Of a stretch of 64,000 nucleotides of DNA, positions 56,324 through 64,000 are shown in pieces. The notes beneath the pieces were generated by a model. It ran no database searches and was not told the DNA's origin. It saw nothing but the letters and a program-made list of their open reading frames with translations. A program made the position numbers and the translations under genes. The stretch is from CAIYRG01 sp963747255 (GTDB taxonomy: Bacteria; Pseudomonadota; Alphaproteobacteria; Micropepsales; Micropepsaceae): NCBI GenBank assembly GCA_963747255.1, contig CAVVEG010000017.1:248001-312000 (forward strand), written 5' to 3'. How positions within the stretch are numbered: the first letter of the stretch is position 1; each line of letters begins with the position of its first letter.

Positions 56324-57040
56324 ATTTCGTCATCTGATATTGCGGTTTTGAAACGCGCCGCGGCTTCCCGTGCGCTCGACTTTGTGCAGCCGGGGATGAA
56401 GATCGGCCTTGGCACCGGTTCGACCGCGGAGGCGTTCCTCGAACTGCTCGCTGAGCAAATCCAACGCGGACTGCAAGTCGTTGGCACACCAACCTCCGAA
56501 CGAACCGCTGAAAAGGCGCGCTCGCTCGGCATACCAATGGCCGATCTGAACGAGCTGAAACAGCTCGATCTTGTTGTGGATGGCGCCGACGAGGCGAATC
56601 CTGATCTTGACCTTATCAAAGGGGGAGGGGGCGCATTACTGCGCGAGAAAGTCGTTGCCGCATCCTCTTCACGCATGGTCGTTATCGCGGACGAGAGCAA
56701 ATTCAGAATGAAGCTCGGCAGATTCCCTGTGCCGGTGGAAGTGATCGCTTTCGGCCATGTCACCACCAAAGCCCGCATCGTTGCCGCTGCAGCGCATCTC
56801 GGCTATGGCGGATTAAGGCCGGTGCTACGCCAAAGCAGCGATGGCGGGGCTTATCTGACGGATAACGGCAACTGCATATACGACTGTCCATTTGGCGAAA
56901 TACATGATGCCGGGGTTATTGCAGCGTTGCTGTCGCAGGTAACCGGAGTTGTTGAACATGGGTTGTTCTGCGGATTGGCAACATGGCTCGTTCTGGCCGG
57001 GTCTGGCGGAGTGCGTGTTATTGAGCGGCCCCGCCCATGA
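56324..57040 (+). CDS. rpiA: Ribose-5-phosphate isomerase A (apparent ATT start)
   Basis: About 238 residues. GLGTGSTAEAFLELLA, VVDGADEANPDLDLIKGG and GGALLREKVVAASS are the RpiA phosphate-binding and active-site motifs. No ATG, GTG or suitable TTG precedes the conserved start in this frame: the expected N-terminus SSSDIAVLKRAAASRAL is preceded by ATT at 56324, with a strong AGAGGGGGAA site at 56311-56320. TTG 56348 would remove the first helix. So either ATT is used, or the start codon is altered by an error. It converts ribose-5-phosphate to ribulose-5-phosphate. The stop overlaps gor by 4 bp. Confidence 0.82.
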   Translation: MSSSDIAVLKRAAASRALDFVQPGMKIGLGTGSTAEAFLELLAEQIQRGLQVVGTPTSERTAEKARSLGIPMADLNELKQLDLVVDGADEANPDLDLIKGGGGALLREKVVAASSSRMVVIADESKFRMKLGRFPVPVEVIAFGHVTTKARIVAAAAHLGYGGLRPVLRQSSDGGAYLTDNGNCIYDCPFGEIHDAGVIAALLSQVTGVVEHGLFCGLATWLVLAGSGGVRVIERPRP

Positions 57041-58416
57041 GCAAACCTGATTTCGATCTTTTTGTTATCGGCGCCGGCTCAGGTGGCGTGCGGGCCGCCC
57101 GCGTATCGGCCGACATGGGCGCACGCGTCGCTATTGCCGAGGAAAACGGCTTCGGCGGCACATGCGTGATGCGCGGCTGTATACCGAAAAAACTCCTGGT
57201 ATACGCCAGCGGATTCGCGGAGGAGTTTGAAGACGCCCAGGGCTTCGGTTGGGATATCGGTGCAACTCGCTTCGATTGGCAGTCGCTGATCGCGAACAAA
57301 GATGACGAGATAGACAGGATTTCCCGCGTCTATCGAGCTCTGCTGGAACATTCGGGTGTCTCGATATTTCATGAGCGCGCTATTATCAAAGACTCTCACA
57401 CGATCCATCTCGCCCAGTCCGGCCGCGATATCACGGCTGAAACTCTGTTGGTCGCCACTGGAGGGTACCCATCGCGGGAAACCGGCGCGGAGGGCGCCGA
57501 ATGCTGCATAACATCCGACGAAGCATTCCACCTCGGAACTTTTCCTCAGAGGATCGTGATTGTCGGTGGTGGTTATATCGCGTTGGAGTTCGCACATATT
57601 TTTCATGGACTGGGTGCGGAGGTCATTCTGGCCTACCGAGGAACCAGGATTCTGCGCGGCTTCGATGAGGATCTGAGGGACGCGCTCCAGGATTCGATGC
57701 GGGCCAAAGGCATCCGGCTCATGCTGGAGACCGGATTTTCGCGTTGCCGGCGCACGGGCAGTGGAATTGCGGCAATCACGCTTTCCGGTGAGTCCATTGC
57801 CGCCGACGAGGTGATGTTGGCGATTGGCCGTCGTCCCAATACGCGAGGCCTGGGATTGGAGAACGCCGGTGTTGCCTTGCGCCCGAGTGGCCGCGTTGAG
57901 GTTGACGGATACTCGCGCAGTTCGGTGGCGAATATCTACGCGATCGGCGACGTGACCGGACGCATTGAACTGACGCCTGTTGCCATACATGAAGCGATGT
58001 GTTTTGCGAAAACCGTCTACGGAGGCCAACCCACAGCGCCCGATCATGAAATGGTGCCGACGGCCGTCTTTACGCGGCCGGAAATCGGAACAGTCGGGCT
58101 CAGCGAGGAGCGGGCGGTCGCCCGGGGTCACACGGTCGATATATACAAGACATCATTCCGTCCCCTGAAAAACACACTGTCAGGCCGGAGCGATCGCTCG
58201 ATGATGAAGCTCGTCGTCGATGCCACAACTCAAAAGGTTTTGGGATGTCACATCTTCGGGCCGGAAGCCGGTGAGATGGTGCAGCTTGTCGCGATTGCTC
58301 TGAAGCTGGGCGCGACCAAGGATCAGTTCGATGCAACGATTGCCGTGCATCCAACGATGGCAGAGGAACTTGTTACGTTGCGCACCAAAACCGCCACCCG
58401 CTACCCGTCCGGATGA
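57037..58416 (+). CDS. gor: Glutathione-disulfide reductase
   Basis: 459 residues. FAD-binding GAGSGGVRAARVSADMGA, redox-active disulfide GGTCVMRGCIPKK, NAD(P)-binding VIVGGGYIALEFAHIF, a second FAD motif IYAIGDVTG, and active-site His in IAVHPTMAEEL. It keeps glutathione reduced, using NADPH. Length and motifs are usual. ATGA overlap with rpiA shows coupling; the pentose phosphate link (NADPH supply) suits this operon. Confidence 0.92.
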   Translation: MSKPDFDLFVIGAGSGGVRAARVSADMGARVAIAEENGFGGTCVMRGCIPKKLLVYASGFAEEFEDAQGFGWDIGATRFDWQSLIANKDDEIDRISRVYRALLEHSGVSIFHERAIIKDSHTIHLAQSGRDITAETLLVATGGYPSRETGAEGAECCITSDEAFHLGTFPQRIVIVGGGYIALEFAHIFHGLGAEVILAYRGTRILRGFDEDLRDALQDSMRAKGIRLMLETGFSRCRRTGSGIAAITLSGESIAADEVMLAIGRRPNTRGLGLENAGVALRPSGRVEVDGYSRSSVANIYAIGDVTGRIELTPVAIHEAMCFAKTVYGGQPTAPDHEMVPTAVFTRPEIGTVGLSEERAVARGHTVDIYKTSFRPLKNTLSGRSDRSMMKLVVDATTQKVLGCHIFGPEAGEMVQLVAIALKLGATKDQFDATIAVHPTMAEELVTLRTKTATRYPSG

Positions 58417-58437
58417 ATTGAGACCTGAGTCGTTCAG

Positions 58438-59409
58438 TCAAAAATCCAGCTTTTCTGCGACAGGAACGGGGGCAATCTCGGCGGCATGCGTCGCCCCATA
58501 ATTTCCGGAAGTGAAATGATCCAATGCTGCGCTTTCGGCGCAGATGCTCTCGTAAAACGTTCCGTTGGCGCGGGGATCTGCCGCTGATTCCCGCGATTTC
58601 GGATGCCATAACGCGTATCTCTGGACGGCATTCCACGGAATCGTGAAAGCACCCGGATCCTCCACATGGATATCTGCGACGAGTTTTCTGCCGCCCTGCG
58701 TCATGTGAAAGCGCTCGATGACGTGGAGCCTTTCGGTGTGCGGTGTGCGGTAATTGTCAACGAAAGTCTTTGTATTCTGGCCAATTGTATCAACGACGAG
58801 CGTGTCACCTTCGTAGTGGCCGACGGATTCTCCATACCATGACGGCCTTGGATTCGGGGAATGCGGCACGTTCATATAAATGTGCCGAACCTGGCTATCG
58901 CCGCGCCAGACGATCAGAACCTCCTTCGGTGTTTGAATGAAGAAGATCATCGGCGGAGCAACGCGGCGGAATATATCGAATTCGGGAACACCGCCGGGAT
59001 AGCACCGTTCGCGGGCCATGAACGGCACTTTTCCCGCGCGCACCTGATCATTGTCGATTTTCATCTGCTCGCGGACCCAAGGCTGGAGGATCGGATTGTT
59101 CAGATCGGCAATCCGGTAAGTCGGGTGTGTCGCGGCAAAATCGTCGCTCGGACGGGCGGGATATTTCTTCAGAAGTTCCGGGTCATCGGTTTCGAAACCG
59201 GCGTTGGGAACATATGGACTGTCGCGGACCTGAAGGATAGGACCGGGTCCGCTTTCGGGCGGCAGGAAATTGTCTCCATCCGGGCGGTCTGGATACCAGG
59301 AGGCATGGTCGTCCGGTGCGAAATCGGGAACCGGCGCGGTCGCCGTCTGCGCCTGGTATCCGGGAAAAATCGACAGGCAAATAACGGCTGCGGCATATGT
59401 GAGCCGCAT
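58438..59409 (-). CDS. Secreted protein of unknown function (DUF6152-associated type)
   Basis: 323 residues with a signal peptide (MRLTYAAAVICLSIFPGYQA). The central and C-terminal regions have RHIYMNVPHSPNPRPSWYGE, SVGHYEGDTLVVDTIGQN and TERLHVIERFHMTQGGRKL, a pattern I associate with a large family of secreted proteins of unknown function often found with DUF6152 genes. An N-terminal region rich in Asp and Pro precedes this. It is convergent with gor. The function is not known; the DUF6152 link is from memory and should be treated as inference. Confidence 0.75.
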   Translation of the reverse strand: MRLTYAAAVICLSIFPGYQAQTATAPVPDFAPDDHASWYPDRPDGDNFLPPESGPGPILQVRDSPYVPNAGFETDDPELLKKYPARPSDDFAATHPTYRIADLNNPILQPWVREQMKIDNDQVRAGKVPFMARERCYPGGVPEFDIFRRVAPPMIFFIQTPKEVLIVWRGDSQVRHIYMNVPHSPNPRPSWYGESVGHYEGDTLVVDTIGQNTKTFVDNYRTPHTERLHVIERFHMTQGGRKLVADIHVEDPGAFTIPWNAVQRYALWHPKSRESAADPRANGTFYESICAESAALDHFTSGNYGATHAAEIAPVPVAEKLDF

Positions 59410-59528
59410 GAAATGGCGCTCCAGAATCATCCAAAACTCCCGATCCTGCGTTTTTCTGCCCGAGGGCCACAGACTCTGTCGGCCGAGCATATAGAAAGCA
59501 TGCAGACCGGGAAATCTCCCGAACCGTA

Positions 59529-60947
59529 TTATTGAAGAACGGGCACTGCTTCCCTGTATCCGGATTCTACCAGCGCCGTTCTGCGCACAATCCGTGTCGC
59601 GGGCAAGCGGATGGTAACGGTCGTGCCCACATTAACGCGGCTATCGATGTCCAGCGTTCCGCCGTGAAGTTCGACCAGATCCTTGACGATGGGTAAGCCG
59701 AGGCCGGTGCCACTAAATTTGCTGCGGAATTGGCTCGCGATCTGGCGGAATGGTTCCAACGCCACGGGTATCTGTTCGGCCGGCATTCCGATCCCCGTAT
59801 CGGTAACCCCGATCTCTATTCCGTTAGCCGTTTCGATCGCCGTCACCCGCACCTCGCCTCCCTGCGGCGTGAATTTGACGGCGTTTGAAACGAGATTCAG
59901 AACTGCCTGTTGCAAACGGCGGGCGTCCCCATAAATCAACGGAAGGCCCGCGCTGATCTCTTCGCGGAGTTTTACACCTGTCTTTTCGGCCAGCGCCTGC
60001 CCGACACGTGTAGCATTTCGGACCACCGAAGGGATTTCCACTTCCGTCTCCTGGAGCTCCACTCGACCTGCTTCCAGTTTGGAAACGTCCAGTACATCGT
60101 CTACGAGTTGAAGCAGATGCATGCCGCTTTTGAAGACATGCCCGCCATATTCCCGATAACGGTCGCTCAAGGGCCCAAACATTCCGAGCTTGATCGCCTC
60201 TGAAAACCCTATGATCGCGTTCAGGGGCGTCCGCAATTCATGGCTCATATTCGCGAGAAATTCGGATTTTGCGCGTGTAGCCTTCTCGGCGGCTTCTCGG
60301 GTTCGCATCAGTTCCGACTGGGCTATTTCTCGCCATCTGAGCTGGTAGAACAAAAATATGCCTATCCCTGCGCTGATCAGCGTTCGGATCATGAGGACCA
60401 GGGTGGAGAGCTGCGTGCGAGTAAGCCATTGTTTCAGAACGTCCGCTTCGTTTAACGACGCAACTGCGGCAAAGCCTGCTGAAGGCACATCCGCTTCGGC
60501 GACCAGAAACCCGTTCCGTTCATAGTGTTTCGCCGGCTCCGGCATCCGGTAATCCGCCGCTCTGCGATCGATCGGGTGAGTGGAAAGTTTCACTTCTTCC
60601 AAGCGTGGAAGTGTTCGAATCCACGCGGCCAATTCGGCGCCCGTGGTACCTTTCCCGGTCGCTGCGCCGGGCTGCAATCCGATTGACCCGTGACCGGCCG
60701 GCGTCCCGGTTGTCTGCAGCGCATAAAGCGCTGCCACCCATTCGAGCCGTTCTTCGGCATTCGCCAATTGCTGCTTCCGGTCCATTTGCGCGACCGAGGC
60801 CATGCCAAACCAGGGCAGAATGGTTGCGAGCCCGAACACCACGACCACGCAGGTGCTGAGCCTTGGTGTGCGCACCTTCATGAATGCCCACCAGGGGCGT
60901 GGTTTCCGCCTGTCAATCGGCCGGGCATTTTGAATCTCGCGATGCAT
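59529..60947 (-). CDS. Membrane sensor histidine kinase
   Basis: 472 residues: a membrane helix near residues 32-52, a periplasmic sensor region of about 130 residues, a second helix near 182-203, then HisKA with the phospho-acceptor His236 in NMSHELRTPLNAIIGFSE, and a HATPase domain with NLVSNAVKFTPQGG, GVTDTGIGM and GTGLGLPIVKDLVELHGG. The sensor region has no domain I recognise. No response regulator is adjacent, so it is an orphan. It is divergent from alr. ATG at 60881 is a shorter alternative start. Confidence 0.88.
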   Translation of the reverse strand: MHREIQNARPIDRRKPRPWWAFMKVRTPRLSTCVVVVFGLATILPWFGMASVAQMDRKQQLANAEERLEWVAALYALQTTGTPAGHGSIGLQPGAATGKGTTGAELAAWIRTLPRLEEVKLSTHPIDRRAADYRMPEPAKHYERNGFLVAEADVPSAGFAAVASLNEADVLKQWLTRTQLSTLVLMIRTLISAGIGIFLFYQLRWREIAQSELMRTREAAEKATRAKSEFLANMSHELRTPLNAIIGFSEAIKLGMFGPLSDRYREYGGHVFKSGMHLLQLVDDVLDVSKLEAGRVELQETEVEIPSVVRNATRVGQALAEKTGVKLREEISAGLPLIYGDARRLQQAVLNLVSNAVKFTPQGGEVRVTAIETANGIEIGVTDTGIGMPAEQIPVALEPFRQIASQFRSKFSGTGLGLPIVKDLVELHGGTLDIDSRVNVGTTVTIRLPATRIVRRTALVESGYREAVPVLQ

Positions 60948-61162
60948 CTATGGAGCGGCATAATTGCGTCTGATGGTTGACGAGCGGTTAATCGGGTTCA
61001 CCGCTGCGGTGAAAAACCTTGATCAGCGCCGATATGGTCAAGGTGAGCCGAATCGGAACATTCTGCCGGACGGGGAGTTTTATGAGCTTCTCCCGTTGTT
61101 CCGTGAGCCTGTGTGTGACTGGCTCTCACAGCGCTTGCCTGTCCAGCATTTATTGTTGCCAT

Positions 61163-62293
61163 ATGCGAATGGATACTGAAGTGATTTCGTCTTCCAGTCC
61201 GGCAGCGACCACCGCCCAACTGACCGTGCGGCTTGGATCGCTCGCTGCAAACTTTCGGGAAGCATTGCGGCGCTCCGCTCCCGCCGCTGTGGCTCCGGTC
61301 ATAAAGGCAAACGCTTACGGATTGGGACTGGCGCCAGTGGCGCACGCGCTGGTGAATGCCGGCGCCGACACCTTCTTCGTTGCACGTCTGGAGGAAGGAA
61401 TTGCGGTTCGCGAGTTGCTTCCACGCGAACGCATATTCGTGCTGGATGGAATCTGCCATGGGGCTGCGCCCGCCCTGATATCCCATGCGCTGACGCCCGT
61501 TCTGAATTCGCGGGATGAAGTCGCCGAGTGGTCAGCCCTGGCGAAGCGTGAACATCGACAGCTCGACGCCGCAATTCAGATTGATACCGGCATGAACCGA
61601 TCGGGGTTATCCCATCGCGAACTCGCGGAACTGGTTGGCGATATTCGGCATTCGCTGGCAGGAATAAACCTCGTTCTCGTCATGAGTCATCTTGCGCGGG
61701 CCGATGAACCGGACCGCGAAATGAATTGGAACCAACTGGCGCGGTTTCGGGCAGCGCTTGCACTTCTGCCACCCGCGCCAGCCAGCCTGGCCGCATCGGC
61801 GGGAATTGAACTCGGCCGCGAATATCATTTCGACATTGTTCGTCCGGGGATCGGAATCTACGGCGGCAATCCCATTGCATCGCGTCTGAATCCCTATCGG
61901 ACGGTTGCTGCTTTGACTGGCCGCATATTGCAGGTGCGCGCAATGCAGGAGGGCGATACGATTGGTTATGGTGCGACCTTCACGGCCCGCCGGTCCTGTG
62001 TCGCCGCAACGGTTGCGGCGGGTTACGCCGACGGGTTGATGCGTACTATCGCGGAAAAAGGGCGCGCCGCGATCGGCGGCTATTACGTTTCGTATGCCGG
62101 TCGTATTTCGATGGACCTGTCAGTATTGGATGTATCCAACGTGCCGGATCACGCGCTTGGGCGGGGCGCCGAGGTCGAATTCCTGGGCGATACGGTGACT
62201 CTGGAAGAAACCGCCGATGCCGCAGGCACGATCACCCATGAAATTCTTGCCTCGATCGGGCTCCGGGTGCACCGCCATTACGTGGATATTTAA
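61163..62293 (+). CDS. alr: Alanine racemase
   Basis: 376 residues. The PLP lysine is Lys48 in PVIKANAYGLG; VRPGIGIYGGNP and VSYAGRISMDLSVLDV (the second holds the catalytic tyrosine region) are typical. It makes D-alanine for peptidoglycan. ATG 61163 is chosen because the region upstream is not conserved; ATG 61169 is equally possible. In alphaproteobacteria alr often precedes an Mla-type ABC operon, as here. Confidence 0.92.
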   Translation: MRMDTEVISSSSPAATTAQLTVRLGSLAANFREALRRSAPAAVAPVIKANAYGLGLAPVAHALVNAGADTFFVARLEEGIAVRELLPRERIFVLDGICHGAAPALISHALTPVLNSRDEVAEWSALAKREHRQLDAAIQIDTGMNRSGLSHRELAELVGDIRHSLAGINLVLVMSHLARADEPDREMNWNQLARFRAALALLPPAPASLAASAGIELGREYHFDIVRPGIGIYGGNPIASRLNPYRTVAALTGRILQVRAMQEGDTIGYGATFTARRSCVAATVAAGYADGLMRTIAEKGRAAIGGYYVSYAGRISMDLSVLDVSNVPDHALGRGAEVEFLGDTVTLEETADAAGTITHEILASIGLRVHRHYVDI

Positions 62294-62402
62294 AGGGACT
62301 GCCGAGGTCTGCCGTTTCGAGCCGGAAAATGCGACAAATGCGCGCTCAATTTGCGATTCGCAAGACTTGCAAATTTTGCTGATTCGCCGGATCGAAACAC
62401 CC

Positions 62403-63176
<774 letters not shown>

Positions 63177-63179
63177 CCC

Positions 63180-63956
63180 GTGGTGGACGGCATACCAAAA
63201 ATCGAACTTCGCGATGTGAAGAAACGCTTCGGGCGGAAAATTGTGCTCGATGGGATCAATCTTGCGATCAATCCGGGCGATTCGCTTGTGATCATCGGCG
63301 GGTCGGGGAGCGGCAAATCCGTTACAATCAAATGCGTTCTCGGTATCCTGCGGCCCGACGCCGGGTCTGTCCGGGTTGAAGGCGAAGAAGTGACAAATCT
63401 GTCCGGCCGAAAACGCGATGAGTATTTGCGCAAATTCGGCATGCTGTTCCAGGGCGGCGCGCTCTTCGACAGCTTGCCGGTTTGGGAGAATGTCGCGTTT
63501 GGTTTAATTCAGGGCCATGGGGTCGGCCGCAAACGCGCGCGCGAGATCGCGCTGGAAAAACTGGCCAAAGTTGGTTTGGGTCCCGATGTCGCGGACCTGT
63601 CTCCGGCGGAGCTCTCCGGAGGCATGCAAAAGCGGGTGGGATTGGCGCGCGCGATCGCGGCAGATCCGGAAATAATTTTCTTCGACGAGCCGACCACGGG
63701 GCTCGATCCGATCATGGCCGATGTTATCAACGACCTGATCGTCGCCACCGTACGGGATCTCGGAGTAACGGCGCTTTCGATTACGCACGATATTGCAAGC
63801 GCGCGGAAAATCTCCAATCGCATCGCGATGCTCTACAAAGGCAAGATTATCTGGGACGGAGCAACCGCCGATATGGACAAGAGCGGCAATCCCTATCTCG
63901 ATCAGTTCATTCACGGCTCTGCCGTGGGGCCGATCAAAATGGAAGTCCGGCAGTGA
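63180..63956 (+). CDS. mlaF: MlaF-family lipid ABC transporter ATPase
   Basis: 258 residues. Walker A IIGGSGSGKSVTIKCVLG, signature LSPAELSGGMQKRVGLARAI, Walker B EIIFFDEPTTGLDP and switch ALSITHDIASA are all present. It powers MlaE. GTG at 63180 or 63183 is the start. The next gene (expected mlaD) has not begun before the window ends; the 44 bases after the stop show no start of it. Confidence 0.93.
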   Translation: MVDGIPKIELRDVKKRFGRKIVLDGINLAINPGDSLVIIGGSGSGKSVTIKCVLGILRPDAGSVRVEGEEVTNLSGRKRDEYLRKFGMLFQGGALFDSLPVWENVAFGLIQGHGVGRKRAREIALEKLAKVGLGPDVADLSPAELSGGMQKRVGLARAIAADPEIIFFDEPTTGLDPIMADVINDLIVATVRDLGVTALSITHDIASARKISNRIAMLYKGKIIWDGATADMDKSGNPYLDQFIHGSAVGPIKMEVRQ

Positions 63957-64000
63957 TCCAGGTGTTTTCCACTGAATTGGCCGGCGGGTCGTGAAGCCGA

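Noticed and set aside
56268..56350. ATG at 56268 as rpiA start
   Set aside because: It is in a different frame and reaches a stop at about 56350 without any RpiA sequence.
63953..63994. GTG after mlaF as start of mlaD
   Set aside because: The frame stops after 13 codons and has no MlaD features.

Overview
This is a high-G+C (about 60% by eye), densely packed chromosomal window from an alphaproteobacterium. The evidence is the gene content (alr followed by mlaE/mlaF, DUF1491, alternative complex III coupled to a caa3 oxidase, DUF6152 proteins, many-palindrome intergenic repeats) and a tRNA-Val with encoded CCA. A Rhizobiales or Micropepsales/Rhizomicrobium-like host is plausible, but genus cannot be decided from the sequence. 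There are no CRISPR arrays, rRNA genes, prophages or insertion sequences.

Layout. 1-3.8 kb: end of a superoxide dismutase gene, then a thiolase and a hydratase/dehydrogenase fusion for fatty-acid beta-oxidation. 3.8-10.9 kb: an ion transporter with a coupled CBS protein, DUF1491, a nucleoside transporter, a uracil-DNA glycosylase-family protein, two alpha/beta hydrolases and a PAP2 protein. 10.9-15.6 kb: a CheB-CheR-PAS fusion and a separate CheB, interleaved with four small paralogous helical proteins. 15.7-21.1 kb: secreted and periplasmic proteins, including three DUF6152 paralogs, a phosphatase, an esterase and two VOC proteins. 21.3-25.8 kb: an EutA-like ATPase with histidine-rich ends beside an iron-type ABC transporter, followed by tRNA-Val. 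26.4-33.1 kb: two tandem TonB-dependent receptors flanked by a dispersed palindromic repeat. 33.4-37.7 kb: a TPR/O-GlcNAc-transferase-like protein, a dihaem cytochrome c and a glycine-zipper protein.

37.9-49.8 kb: a long minus-strand respiratory operon, actABCDEF-orf-sco-ctaCDEF, in which most neighbours overlap by 4 bp. It encodes a quinol:cytochrome c oxidoreductase (alternative complex III) and a caa3-type oxidase, so electrons can pass from quinol to oxygen in one assembly. 50.0-52.9 kb: an orphan solute-binding protein, a bicupin and phosphoglycolate phosphatase. 53.1-58.4 kb: glmU-glmS-rpiA-gor. 58.4-64 kb: a secreted protein, a histidine kinase, alanine racemase and the start of an Mla-type lipid transporter operon.

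An important caution: eleven... more exactly, ten genes between 20.5 and 53.6 kb contain twelve apparent single-base frameshifts, including in glmU and in the act operon. Ten of the twelve are repaired by removing one base, mostly from a short homopolymer. This looks more like sequencing or assembly error than gene decay, so these genes are annotated across the break.
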